Shown: positions 27,437-36,068 of the stretch, piece by piece
How the letters are laid out: every line of letters begins with the position of its first letter
Position numbering within the stretch: the stretch's first letter is position 1
Source: Bizionia myxarmorum
GTDB taxonomy: Bacteria > Bacteroidota > Bacteroidia > Flavobacteriales > Flavobacteriaceae
Direction: 5' to 3'
Length of the DNA: 64,000 nt
Assembly (NCBI RefSeq): GCF_008086205.1
Contig: NZ_VSKK01000001.1
Coordinates: 1,240,001-1,304,000, forward strand
Made by a program: the position numbers and the translations under genes
The notes under the pieces: generated by a model
What the model saw: the letters and a program-made list of their open reading frames with translations, nothing else
What the model was told of the DNA's origin: nothing
Database searches by the model: none

Positions 27437-27467
27437 ATCCGTGTTAATCCGTGAAATCTGTGTCTAA
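27437..27467. repeat. Right terminal inverted repeat of the GxxExxY element
   Basis: Inverted copy of 26978-27008. A partial extra copy (AATCCGTGATA, 27409-27419) lies just inside it. Its outer edge is 2 bases from the map stop codon. Confidence 0.75.
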
Positions 27468-27469
27468 TT

Positions 27470-28288
27470 TTATAATATAATCGCCTCCTGTCTAAACTCA
27501 TCCTCCTCATTAGAAGAAATCCCTAGCGCCTCATAGATATAAGCAAATGTAGAAAGCAATTCTGGTTTGCCATCTAAAATAGCCACATCATGCTCAAAAT
27601 GTGCTGATGGTTTATTATCTAAAGTTGTAATGGTCCAACCATCACGATGCTGTTTAATTCTATGAGTTCCCATGTTTATCATAGGTTCAATAGCAACTAC
27701 TTGACCTTCTATAAACTTTTTACCGCGACCACGTTTTCCGTAGTTAGGCATTTCTGGATCTTCGTGCATTTTAGTGCCGAGTCCATGACCTACTAATTCA
27801 CGAACAACACCATAACCGCGGTCTTCACAATATTTCTGAATGGCAAATCCTACATCACCAACACGATTGCCAACTTTAAATTCACGAATCCCTTCGTATA
27901 ACGATTGTTTGGTAACCTCTAAAAGCGTTTGCGTTTCTGGCGCAATTTCGCCAACGGCAAAAGTATAAGCATGATCGCCATAATAGTTATTTTTTATGGC
28001 ACCACAATCAATAGAAATAATATCACCCTCTTGCAACGGTTCCTTGGTAGGGAATCCATGAACGACTTGCGAATTTGGACTCATGCAAAGCGTATTTGGG
28101 AAATCATATAACCCTAAAAACCCGGGAATAGCACCTTGTTCACGAATAAAATCTTCCGCTAATTTATCTAATTGTAAAGTGGTTACACCAGGCTTCACTT
28201 CTTTGGCTAACATGCCTAAAGTTTTTGAAACAATTATAGCACTTTCGCGCATTAATTCTATCTGTTCTCTTGTTTTAACTACTATCAT
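27470..28288 (-). CDS. map: Methionine aminopeptidase, type I
   Basis: Removes the initiator methionine from nascent proteins; di-metal cytosolic enzyme, 272 aa. Metal ligands can be placed: D in ISIDCGAIKNNYYGDHAYTF (two Asp), His in LVGHGLGTKMHEDPEMPNY, Glu in VAIEPMINMG, and Glu in AHFEHDVAI. PNSQVVHGFPT carries the catalytic His. A TAnnTTTG box lies 17 bases upstream of the start. Probably first gene of a map-methyltransferase-DUF423 operon later interrupted by the GxxExxY element. Confidence 0.96.
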   Translation of the reverse strand: MIVVKTREQIELMRESAIIVSKTLGMLAKEVKPGVTTLQLDKLAEDFIREQGAIPGFLGLYDFPNTLCMSPNSQVVHGFPTKEPLQEGDIISIDCGAIKNNYYGDHAYTFAVGEIAPETQTLLEVTKQSLYEGIREFKVGNRVGDVGFAIQKYCEDRGYGVVRELVGHGLGTKMHEDPEMPNYGKRGRGKKFIEGQVVAIEPMINMGTHRIKQHRDGWTITTLDNKPSAHFEHDVAILDGKPELLSTFAYIYEALGISSNEEDEFRQEAIIL

Positions 28289-28305
28289 AAATTCAAAAAT
28301 ATGGG

Positions 28306-28313
28306 CAAAGATA
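28306..28313 (-). promoter_or_regulatory. Likely -7 promoter box for map
   Basis: Minus strand TATCTTTG matches TAnnTTTG, 17 bases before the ATG. No clear -33 TTG. Confidence 0.45.
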
Positions 28314-28410
28314 CTGAATTTTGATCACCTAGGTAATCTTTAGCTTATATGACTTTTGATAGGTTTTTATTGATTCTTTTTTAGCAACTTTGCCTTATAA
28401 AATTTATTCT

Positions 28411-29682
28411 ATGTATAAGTCAGTGACAGCTGAAGAAGCTGTAAAAATTGTTAAATCCAATAGTAAAATATATATTCAAGCAGCAGCTGCCGCACCGCAA
28501 TTGCTTATTCGTGCTTTATCTGCTCGATACGAGGAATTGCATGGTGTTGAAATTTGCCATTTACATACGGAAGGTGAAGCGCCCTATGCCAACCCAGAAT
28601 ATCGTGATAGTTTTCACGTGAATTCTTTTTTTATAGGTAAGAACGTGCGCCATACCTTGAAAGCAGGTAATGGTTCCTACACACCTGTTTTTTTAAGCGA
28701 ATTGCCGTTGCTTTTTAAACGAAATATCATCGATTTACAATATGCCTTTATTCATGTTTCGCCACCAGATAAACATGGTTATTATTCTTTAGGTGTTTCG
28801 GTGGAAGCAACTTTAGCAGCCATTGATAATGCAGATTATGTAATTGCACAAGTAAACAAGCAAATGCCAAGAACACATGGCGCAGGCATTATTCACCAGT
28901 CTGAAATTAATATTTTTGTGGAATGTGATGAGCCTTTGCCAACACATGATATGGCAGAACCTTCAGAAATTGAAAATAAAATTGGTGTTCACGTAGCGGG
29001 TTTAATCGAAGATAAAAGTACGCTTCAATTGGGAATTGGAAGTATTCCAAATGCTGTTTTAGCGCGTTTAACGCACCATAAAGATTTAGGTTTACATACG
29101 GAGATGTTTTCTGATGGTGTAATCGATTTAATAAAAAATAATGTCATCAACGGAAACTATAAAGGCATCAATCGTGGTCGTGCTTTAACCACTTTTTTAG
29201 TGGGTTCCAAAAGACTTTATGATTATGTAGATGATAATCCTTTTGTAGAAATGCGCGCATCTAATTACACAAATGATGTGTCAATAATTAAACAAAATCC
29301 ACGAATGGTAGCCATAAACTCCGCTATTGAAGTGGATGTTACTGGGCAAGTTTGTGCAGATTCTATTGGAGCACACATGTATTCTGGTGTGGGTGGACAA
29401 ATGGATTTTATCCGAGGCGCTTCCTTAAGTGAAGGTGGAAAAGCTATTATTGCCTTGCCATCTGTTACTAAAACAGGAATCAGTCGTATTGTACCTAATT
29501 TAAAACCTGGTGCTGGCGTTGTTACCACGAGAGCACATGTTCATTATGTGGTTACGGAATTTGGAATTGCCAATTTATATGGTAAAACTATTGATCAACG
29601 TGTGAAAGCATTGGTTAATATTGCACATCCAGATCACCAAGAATCTATTGATAAAAGTTATTTTAAATTAATTAGAAGTTAG
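28411..29682 (+). CDS. Acetyl-CoA hydrolase/transferase family CoA-transferase
   Basis: 423-aa class I CoA-transferase related to 4-hydroxybutyrate and acetate/succinate CoA-transferases. The catalytic glutamate is in LHTEMFSDGVIDL, forming the acyl-glutamyl-CoA intermediate in the family. The CoA/oxyanion segments QLGIGSIPNAV and YSGVGGQMDFIRGA and the C-terminal VVTEFGIANLYGKTI are conserved. The ATG at 28411 (MYKSVTAEEAV) is chosen; the longer reading would begin with TTG inside a promoter-like CAACTTTG. The natural acyl substrate cannot be told from sequence. Confidence 0.9.
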   Translation: MYKSVTAEEAVKIVKSNSKIYIQAAAAAPQLLIRALSARYEELHGVEICHLHTEGEAPYANPEYRDSFHVNSFFIGKNVRHTLKAGNGSYTPVFLSELPLLFKRNIIDLQYAFIHVSPPDKHGYYSLGVSVEATLAAIDNADYVIAQVNKQMPRTHGAGIIHQSEINIFVECDEPLPTHDMAEPSEIENKIGVHVAGLIEDKSTLQLGIGSIPNAVLARLTHHKDLGLHTEMFSDGVIDLIKNNVINGNYKGINRGRALTTFLVGSKRLYDYVDDNPFVEMRASNYTNDVSIIKQNPRMVAINSAIEVDVTGQVCADSIGAHMYSGVGGQMDFIRGASLSEGGKAIIALPSVTKTGISRIVPNLKPGAGVVTTRAHVHYVVTEFGIANLYGKTIDQRVKALVNIAHPDHQESIDKSYFKLIRS

Positions 29683-29686
29683 AGTT

Positions 29687-30100
29687 TTAACGTTTCAAAA
29701 ACGAGAAAAAACCTTTCTTCTTCGTTAAATGATTAGGATGGTATTTTGGGTTGGCAAGCATTTGATACACTTCGCCCCAGCCCAAAAGTCCTCCTATATT
29801 CCGATCATCAATAAAAATATCGGCATGGATTTTTCGGCTTTTAGAATAATCAAATTGTTCTTCAGGAAAACTTTTATTTACAGCATAGAATTCCAAACCA
29901 TTTTCTTTACAAAAATCAACAGCATCATCCAAACGTGAACCGCTTCTATACGTCCATAAAATAAGGCGATGGCCTTCCTTTTGTAAGCGCTCTAAAGTTT
30001 CAAAAGCAAATAATTTAGGCTTTCCAACCTTCGGGTACGCGTCTTCTACAATGGTGCCATCAAAATCTACGGCTATAATAAGTTTATCTGTAAAATTCAT
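29687..30100 (-). CDS. Small HAD-like hydrolase (BT0820-like)
   Basis: 137 aa with the HAD motif I AVDFDGTIVED (nucleophile Asp and acid Asp), motif II-like ILWTYRSGSRLDDAV, and motif IV-like IFIDDRNIGG. It has no cap domain. This matches short Bacteroidota HAD proteins such as B. thetaiotaomicron BT0820; substrate unknown. The C-terminus is basic (KKKGFFSFLKR). Convergent with the CoA-transferase, 4 bases apart, and 27 bases after the gpmI stop. Confidence 0.85.
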   Translation of the reverse strand: MNFTDKLIIAVDFDGTIVEDAYPKVGKPKLFAFETLERLQKEGHRLILWTYRSGSRLDDAVDFCKENGLEFYAVNKSFPEEQFDYSKSRKIHADIFIDDRNIGGLLGWGEVYQMLANPKYHPNHLTKKKGFFSFLKR

Positions 30101-30127
30101 AATATAATATAAATACTAAAATTAGGC

Positions 30128-31645
30128 TTAAATAAGGGGTTTTTGTGTCATAACTTCTGGCTGTGGAATGCCAATAAGTTTCAGAATAGTTGGTGCTAAA
30201 TCCGCTAGAACACCATCTTTAATATATTTTAAATCGTTGTCAATTAAAATTATCGGCACCGGATTCGTGGTGTGCGACGTATGTGGCGAACCGTCAGGGT
30301 TCATCATGGTTTCGCAATTTCCATGATCGGCAATTAATAAGGTGGTGTAGCTGTTTTCTAATGCAGATGTAACCACATCTTTTACGCAAACGTCCACCGC
30401 TTCGCAAGCTTTTATAGCTGCTGGCATACTTCCCGTATGGCCAACCATGTCTCCATTGGCAAAATTTAAGCAGACAAAATCGGCTTCGCCTTTTTCTAGT
30501 TCAGGGATTAAAGCATCGCGTAATTCATAGGCGCTCATTTCCGGCTTTAAATCGTAAGTGGCTACTTTTGGCGAGTTTCTTAAAATACGTGTTTCACCTT
30601 CAAACGGTTTTTCACGACCTCCAGAAAAGAAAAAGGTAACATGTGGGTATTTTTCAGTTTCCGCAATACGAATTTGCTTTTTATGATAGGTTTCTAATAC
30701 TTCACCTAATGTATTGTTGAGGTTGTCTTTATGATAAACCACATGTATATTCTGATAGGTGTCATCATAGCTTGTCATGGTAACATAATATAAATCGAGT
30801 TTATGCATGTTCTGCTCGTGAAAATCTGCCTGCGTTAAGGCTTCAGTTAATTCTCGACCTCTATCCGTTCTGAAATTAAAATAGATAATAACATCGCCAT
30901 CTTTTATAATGGCTTTCGGTTGATTATTACTGTCAACCATTATAATAGGTTTTATAAATTCATCGGTAACGCCATTCTCATAACTTTGCTCAATAGATTT
31001 TGTAGCATTTTGTGAATGTTCACCCGCGCCACGAACCAAAGCATCATAAGCTATTTTAATACGTTCCCAGCGTTTATCACGATCCATGGCGTAATAGCGG
31101 CCTGTAATACTGGCTAATTCTGTGGGTGAATTAATAATGAAATTTTCTAATGAAGAAATAAAACCGTAACCTGATTTCGGATCTACATCACGACCATCGG
31201 TAAAGGCATGAACGTATGATTTTGGAACACCCGCATTGTTAGCAGCATTAATTAAACCAAATAAATGATTGATGTGAGAATGTACGCCACCATCACTTAC
31301 CAATCCTAAAAAATGAACAGGCTTGTTATGGGTTTTGGCATATTCATAAGCATCAATAAGTGTTGGCTCGTTTTGAAGTGTTTTATTTTCAACAGCTAAA
31401 TTAATTTTCACCAAATCTTGATATATAATGCGGCCAGCACCAAGATTCATGTGGCCCACTTCACTATTTCCCATTTGGCCTACAGGAAGTCCTACATGCA
31501 AACCATCCGTTCGTAAACTAGCGTGCGGATATTTTGAATATAATGAATCAATAAAAGGCGTGTTCGCGTTATCTATAGCGGAAACTTTAGGGTCGGGAGA
31601 TTTCCCCCAGCCATCTAAAATCATCAGTATAACTTTTTTATTCAT
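30128..31645 (-). CDS. gpmI: 2,3-bisphosphoglycerate-independent phosphoglycerate mutase
   Basis: Glycolytic/gluconeogenic interconversion of 3- and 2-phosphoglycerate; Mn2+-dependent, alkaline phosphatase superfamily, 505 aa. Motifs: MILDGWG with the metal Asp, the phosphoserine nucleophile in GNSEVGHMNLGAGR, AFTDGRDVDP, YFNFRTDRGRELT, LNFANGDMVGHTG and ADHGNCETM with HTSHTTNPVP near the end. A TACCTTTG box sits just upstream. Unlinked to gap at 57-58 kb. Confidence 0.97.
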   Translation of the reverse strand: MNKKVILMILDGWGKSPDPKVSAIDNANTPFIDSLYSKYPHASLRTDGLHVGLPVGQMGNSEVGHMNLGAGRIIYQDLVKINLAVENKTLQNEPTLIDAYEYAKTHNKPVHFLGLVSDGGVHSHINHLFGLINAANNAGVPKSYVHAFTDGRDVDPKSGYGFISSLENFIINSPTELASITGRYYAMDRDKRWERIKIAYDALVRGAGEHSQNATKSIEQSYENGVTDEFIKPIIMVDSNNQPKAIIKDGDVIIYFNFRTDRGRELTEALTQADFHEQNMHKLDLYYVTMTSYDDTYQNIHVVYHKDNLNNTLGEVLETYHKKQIRIAETEKYPHVTFFFSGGREKPFEGETRILRNSPKVATYDLKPEMSAYELRDALIPELEKGEADFVCLNFANGDMVGHTGSMPAAIKACEAVDVCVKDVVTSALENSYTTLLIADHGNCETMMNPDGSPHTSHTTNPVPIILIDNDLKYIKDGVLADLAPTILKLIGIPQPEVMTQKPLI

Positions 31646-31662
31646 GGTGAAAATTTATGCTA

Positions 31663-31670
31663 CAAAGGTA
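31663..31670 (-). promoter_or_regulatory. Likely -7 promoter box for gpmI
   Basis: Minus strand TACCTTTG, 17 bases before the gpmI ATG; same box sequence as in front of pruA. Confidence 0.45.
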
Positions 31671-31778
31671 AGCGATTATTCTGTCTTGGGTTTGAAAACG
31701 GGTTCCAAAATTGGTATTCAACTTAAAGCGGAGTTCTTGATAAAGACGTAATTTATGATGAGTAATGCTATAAATAAT

Positions 31779-32252
31779 CTAATCTATTTCTTTAGACATT
31801 AGGTAGTGGATTCCAATTCCTAGAATATCAAAAGCATCACCTTCTATGCTGTATTTATGGGATTTATAAAAGTTGACAGCTTTTTCTCGAGCGTTAAACC
31901 ATAAGCGGAACACATCTCTTTTCCGTAAATATTCTTCGCCAGCAATAATTAATATTTCGCCTAAACCTTTCTTTTGAAAATCTTGCAAAATAGCCATTCC
32001 ACGTAATTGGTATTGAAAATCTTCTATAAAATCATCATGATTATTCTGTATAAATGAGGCTACTCCAATAAGAGAATCTTTAAAAAATAATCCCAAATGA
32101 AAGGTGGATTTTAAAGTGTCACCTTCAAAAACGCAGTCTTCAATTGGTTTTCCAGCTCTTAAAATGGCTTGTCTAATCGGGTAGGTGTCTTCCGCAGGAA
32201 CCAGCCGAATGCTGTAATTGGAATGGTTGATTTCAGCTAAATTATTTTCCAT
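31779..32252 (-). CDS. GNAT family N-acetyltransferase
   Basis: 157 aa. The acetyl-CoA loop is recognisable as LRGMAILQDFQKKGLGEILI, the R/Q-x-x-G-x-G/A motif A of GNAT enzymes. FNAREKAVNFYKSHKYSIEG is motif B with the conserved Tyr region. Substrate unknown. It begins one base past the stop of pepE and is therefore co-transcribed with it. Confidence 0.88.
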   Translation of the reverse strand: MENNLAEINHSNYSIRLVPAEDTYPIRQAILRAGKPIEDCVFEGDTLKSTFHLGLFFKDSLIGVASFIQNNHDDFIEDFQYQLRGMAILQDFQKKGLGEILIIAGEEYLRKRDVFRLWFNAREKAVNFYKSHKYSIEGDAFDILGIGIHYLMSKEID

Positions 32253-32253
32253 A

Positions 32254-32961
32254 TTATTTTAAATGCTGCAAGGTTGTTTCGGTCTTAATTTCATAAGGTT
32301 CTTTCCCATATTCAAAAATACGTGCATCTAAAACACCTTTTAAGATTATGGTTTTATCTGTCACTTCCAACCAACTGCCTTCACGTAAACCAATAACAGG
32401 GAAGGAATTATAAGCATGAAATTCTTTAATTCGGGTTTCGCGTGTTTCACCCATATGTTTGGTGTCAGGAATAGGGTCTAAATAATGCGGATTAATATTA
32501 AAAGGCACAAAGGCTAACGCTTTAAAACTTGGCGGATATACAATAGGCATATCATTGGTTGTGTTAATGGTTAGTCCGCAAATATTACTGCCGGCGCTAG
32601 TTCCTAAATACGGAATACCTGAACTTATAGCATCTTGCAAGGCTTCAATGCACTTATTTTTATACAGATGATTGAGCAAAACAAAGGTGTTGCCACCGCC
32701 AGTAAAAATACCTTCAGCTTGGTTAATAGCTTCTGCAGCTGATTCAAATTCATGAATGCCTTTTAGGTCCATATTTATTTTACGAAAAGCTTCACGTGCT
32801 TTTTCAGTGTAGGCATCATGAGAAATTCCGCCCGGTCTTGCATAGGGTATAAATAAAATAGTTTTACAGCTTTTAAAAAACACCTTTAAATCTTCCAATA
32901 AATAGTCTAAATAACCACTTCCGTGAATGGTGGACGTACTTGCTATCAATAATTGTTTCAT
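32254..32961 (-). CDS. pepE: Dipeptidase E (peptidase S51)
   Basis: Cytosolic serine peptidase that cleaves Asp-Xaa dipeptides; 235 aa (S. enterica PepE is 229). Signatures are FIPYARPGG, GIFTGGGNTFVLLNHL and the nucleophile Ser in YLGTSAGSNI, followed by FNINPHYLDP containing the expected His. The C-terminal GLREGSWLEV is conserved. It forms a two-gene unit with the GNAT gene downstream. Confidence 0.92.
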   Translation of the reverse strand: MKQLLIASTSTIHGSGYLDYLLEDLKVFFKSCKTILFIPYARPGGISHDAYTEKAREAFRKINMDLKGIHEFESAAEAINQAEGIFTGGGNTFVLLNHLYKNKCIEALQDAISSGIPYLGTSAGSNICGLTINTTNDMPIVYPPSFKALAFVPFNINPHYLDPIPDTKHMGETRETRIKEFHAYNSFPVIGLREGSWLEVTDKTIILKGVLDARIFEYGKEPYEIKTETTLQHLK

Positions 32962-33074
32962 GAGCCGATTTTTTGTAAATTTAAGGAAAGATTGCTTTTA
33001 ACAAAAGTTTATCAGCACTTTGCATTTTAATTAAGATTTGAAATAGTTTCTTTATTCAAACTAAACTAACCACT

Positions 33075-33854
33075 ATGAAACAACAATTACTCGGATTTAT
33101 TTTTCTACTTACTTTTGGAACCATTTTTTCTCAAACCACTAAACGTGTTGAAGTAGAAGGAAAAATTATTGCCAGCAACGATGTAGAAGGCGTTGCTATT
33201 TTCAATAAATCTTCTAAAAAAGGAACAATTGCTAGCGTTGATGGCGATTTTACTATAGAAGTGGGATTGAATGATATATTGGAAATTTCTGCATTACAGT
33301 ATGAACCGCGAACCGTTACTATTAATCAAGATGTTATGGATTCTAAAAAATTACGTTTGTTTTTAGTGGAATCTTTAACCACTTTAAGTGAAGTCCTTTT
33401 GCTTCCATCCAAATTAACTGGTGATTTACTAGTGGATATTAAAAATGCTGAAGTTCAAAAAGCCATTATTATGAGTTTCGGAAACTTAAGCAACTTTGAA
33501 TTTCCTGAAGATGCTTTTACAAAACCTATAAATACGGTAACCAATCAAGGTGATTTTTATAATGGAATTAATGTCGCCTCTATTTTAGGAATAAATAAAT
33601 GGGTTAACAAGCCCTTGAAAAAGGATACTATCAAGAATTTAGATGAAAATAGACCTTTGGATTTAAGCGATATTTATTCACCTAAATATATAAACGAAAC
33701 TTATAATATTCCATTAAATAGGGTTGAAGCCTTTTTTGCCTTTGTTACAGAAAATGGTTTTAAGGCCAGTTTGCTAGGAAAAAAAAATGAGATGAAACGT
33801 ATGGAGTTTTTAAAAACTCAAAGTAATTTGTTTTTAAAAGCAGAAAATGATTAG
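33075..33854 (+). CDS. Exported CarboxypepD_reg-like protein, paralogue 1 of 3
   Basis: 259 aa with a signal peptide (LLGFIFLLTFGTIFSQ). Residues ~20-110 form a carboxypeptidase-regulatory-like beta-sandwich of the kind at the front of TonB-dependent receptors (VEGKIIASNDVEGVAIFNKS, GTIASVDGDFTIEVGLND, LNDILEISALQYE, LTTLSEVLL). The remaining ~150 residues are a family-specific region with no barrel. Predicted periplasmic or surface protein of unknown role. The stop overlaps the next gene by 8 bases. Confidence 0.85.
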   Translation: MKQQLLGFIFLLTFGTIFSQTTKRVEVEGKIIASNDVEGVAIFNKSSKKGTIASVDGDFTIEVGLNDILEISALQYEPRTVTINQDVMDSKKLRLFLVESLTTLSEVLLLPSKLTGDLLVDIKNAEVQKAIIMSFGNLSNFEFPEDAFTKPINTVTNQGDFYNGINVASILGINKWVNKPLKKDTIKNLDENRPLDLSDIYSPKYINETYNIPLNRVEAFFAFVTENGFKASLLGKKNEMKRMEFLKTQSNLFLKAEND

Positions 33855-34626
33855 AAATAAGTTAGTTGTTTTAATCTTTCTTGTTTTCGTGCAGCAAAGC
33901 TATTCTCAAACTATTGATTTATTAGGAAAAGTTCAAAGTAAAATGGATGTTGAGAACATACATGTTATAAATAAAACAGCTCAAAAATTCACCGTTACCA
34001 ATATAGAAGGTGCGTTCAGAATTGAAGCAAGCTTAAACGATTCCATTATTTTTACATCCATTCAACATAAAACGTTGACAGTGGTTGTGGATGCAGAAAT
34101 AATTAAAAATAAAACGTTGGTAATTTCTTTGGAAGAGCAACTAAACGAACTCGATCAAGTAGTTGTTGGAAAAATACTAACGGGAAATATGAATTCTGAT
34201 ATTTCTAACGTGGAAGGTGAACCTTTAACGTCTTTGAAATTGGGAATACCTAGTTATCAAGGACCGCTGTTAACGCAAAGTGAACGCAAACTTAATGAAG
34301 CTACAACGGGCGGAGGCTTCATTCCCTTGAATCCCATAATTAATGCCATAACTGGCAGAACTAAAATGCTGAAAAAACGAATTGTATTAGAGGAAAAGGA
34401 CGATTTGATGTTTTCAATAAAAGATCGTTTATCTGACGATTTGTTTTCCGAAAATCCCTTGCCGGAACAATACGTCATGGAATATTTCTATTTTGTTTTA
34501 GAACAACCTGATTTTTTAGAACGCTGTAAAAATCAATCTTCGATACTTGTTTTAGATTATTTAATTGAAAAATTGCAAGTGTATAAGGGCAAACTTGAAA
34601 GTGTTGATTCCAATGAAAGTGATTAG
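33847..34626 (+). CDS. Exported CarboxypepD_reg-like protein, paralogue 2 of 3
   Basis: 259 aa, same architecture as its neighbours: signal peptide (LVVLIFLVFVQQSYSQ), beta-sandwich (GKVQSKMDVENIHVINKTAQ, TVTNIEGAFRIEASLND, LNELDQVVVGKIL), then a specific C-terminal region with YQGPLLTQSERKLNEA and PDFLERCKNQSSILVLDYLI. It is much closer to paralogue 3 than to paralogue 1. Start and stop overlap both neighbours (8 and 14 bases), indicating translational coupling. Confidence 0.85.
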   Translation: MIRNKLVVLIFLVFVQQSYSQTIDLLGKVQSKMDVENIHVINKTAQKFTVTNIEGAFRIEASLNDSIIFTSIQHKTLTVVVDAEIIKNKTLVISLEEQLNELDQVVVGKILTGNMNSDISNVEGEPLTSLKLGIPSYQGPLLTQSERKLNEATTGGGFIPLNPIINAITGRTKMLKKRIVLEEKDDLMFSIKDRLSDDLFSENPLPEQYVMEYFYFVLEQPDFLERCKNQSSILVLDYLIEKLQVYKGKLESVDSNESD

Positions 34627-35362
34627 ACTTGGATACGTAATATTTCTAATGGGGTTTACGTCAAGTGTGTTTTCGCAAACAACAGAACTGCATGGTCAAG
34701 TTATTACCGATTTAGAAGCTGAAAATATTCATATCATAAATAGAACTTCTCAAAAGTTTACCATTACAAATGCGACTGGGTTTTTCACAATTCCGAGTAA
34801 ATTACATGATACGCTTATTATTTCATCCATTCAACATGAATTGGTTTCGGTAATAATTGATGCGGAAATGCTAGAGAATAAGAAATTTCAAATTTTCCTA
34901 AAACCCTTAATTAATCTGTTAGATGAGGTTGTAGTTGGAAAAGTACTTTCAGGAAATTTAATGCAAGATTTGCAAAATGTTGACTGCACACCAATGACCG
35001 CTTTAAAAGCTGGCATACCAAGTTATCAAGGCAAAATGCCAACCCAAAGTGAAAGACGATTGAGTTATGCCCGCAGCGGAATGATAGGAATGATAGTAAA
35101 TAGTTTAAACGGAAATATTAAACGTTTCAAAATGCAAGTGCAGTTGGAAGAAAAGGAGGAACTAATCCATAAAATTCGCGCAGAACAGGAAGAAAATTTA
35201 TTTGCTAGCTTTCCTTTAGAATCCAATTTGCGGATGGAATTTTGGTATTTTTGTGCTGAAGGCCCCGATTTTTTGGAACGTTGTAAAAATAAAAACGGTG
35301 TTTTAGTTTTGCAATATTTAATAGAAAAGTTAGAAGTTTACAAAGAAAACAGAAGCGAATGA
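34613..35362 (+). CDS. Exported CarboxypepD_reg-like protein, paralogue 3 of 3
   Basis: 249 aa from the ATG at 34613, which gives a proper signal peptide (MKVIRLGYVIFLMGFTSSVF). An earlier in-frame ATG at 34565 would put 16 charged residues in front of it. It shares with paralogue 2 the AENIHIINRTSQKFTITNA, LLDEVVVGKVLSGNL, SYQGKMPTQSERRL and PDFLERCKNKNGVLVLQYLI segments. Function unknown; probably the product of tandem duplication. Confidence 0.85.
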   Translation: MKVIRLGYVIFLMGFTSSVFSQTTELHGQVITDLEAENIHIINRTSQKFTITNATGFFTIPSKLHDTLIISSIQHELVSVIIDAEMLENKKFQIFLKPLINLLDEVVVGKVLSGNLMQDLQNVDCTPMTALKAGIPSYQGKMPTQSERRLSYARSGMIGMIVNSLNGNIKRFKMQVQLEEKEELIHKIRAEQEENLFASFPLESNLRMEFWYFCAEGPDFLERCKNKNGVLVLQYLIEKLEVYKENRSE

Positions 35363-35501
35363 TGGTACCTTTAGATAGTTTTGAAACTTAAAACCAATCA
35401 ACTTTTTTAAATAAATAAAATATCACCTCCAATTAATTGCCGCTTGGAATACTTTTTGAAAGTATCAAATATGTACTTTAGCACTTTAAACCTAAAAGAA
35501 A

Positions 35502-36002
35502 ATGAAATCTCTTAAATATATATTGATTCTTATAGTAGTTCCACTTTTGGCCTTTACGGCGGCACACAAATACTATGTCAGTATTACGCAAGTGGAATAT
35601 GTAAAAGAGAAAGAAACGGTTCAAATTATTTCTAGGATTTTTATTGATGATTTTGAGCGTTTAATACGCACGCGTTATGATGAAACCATTACGTTATCTA
35701 AAGAAAACGAGTCAGATAAAGTAAATTATTATATCAGTAAGTATTTAAATGAAAAGATTGGCGTTCAAATCAATGGTAAGCCTGTAAAACTAGTTTTTAT
35801 TGGCAAAGAGTATGAAAACGACTTGGTATATTGCTATTTAGAAATAAAGAATGTCACATCTATCAAATCTTTCGAAATAATAAATCAAGTTTTGTTTGAT
35901 GTATTTAGTGATCAGAAAAATATTGTTAGAACCGATATAAACGGTCAAAACAAAAGCTTTATGCTCGTAAAGCGAAATGATAAAGGAATGTTAAATTTCT
36001 AA
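35502..36002 (+). CDS. DUF6702 family exported protein
   Basis: 166 aa with an N-terminal signal/anchor (YILILIVVPLLAFTAAH). HKYYVSITQVEYVKEKETVQ, RIFIDDFERLIRTRYD and LKLVFIGKEYE-like segments match the Bacteroidota DUF6702 family. It lies directly before the M1 peptidase, 66 bases apart, an arrangement suggesting co-transcription. The family's role is unknown. Confidence 0.8.
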   Translation: MKSLKYILILIVVPLLAFTAAHKYYVSITQVEYVKEKETVQIISRIFIDDFERLIRTRYDETITLSKENESDKVNYYISKYLNEKIGVQINGKPVKLVFIGKEYENDLVYCYLEIKNVTSIKSFEIINQVLFDVFSDQKNIVRTDINGQNKSFMLVKRNDKGMLNF

Positions 36003-36068
36003 TAAATTATTTTGTAAACCTTAAAAAGTGTTAAATTTCCATTCAATTACACAGTAACAACCTCCAAT

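Larger units (their letters stand above)
26978..27467. mobile_element. 490-bp element: GxxExxY gene between 31-bp terminal inverted repeats
   Basis: The ends 26978-27008 and 27437-27467 are inverted copies, 28 of 31 bases identical, both beginning TTAGACACAGATTTCAC from the outside. Inside is a single gene (27008-27382). TTTT flanks both ends and could be a target duplication, though the region is T-rich. The element fits between the map stop (2 bases away) and the methyltransferase start, inside what would otherwise be one operon. Mobility is inferred. Confidence 0.65.

Noticed and set aside
29265-29528. Minus-strand open frame opposite the CoA-transferase
   Set aside because: Overlaps conserved catalytic sequence on the other strand; composition typical of a shadow frame.
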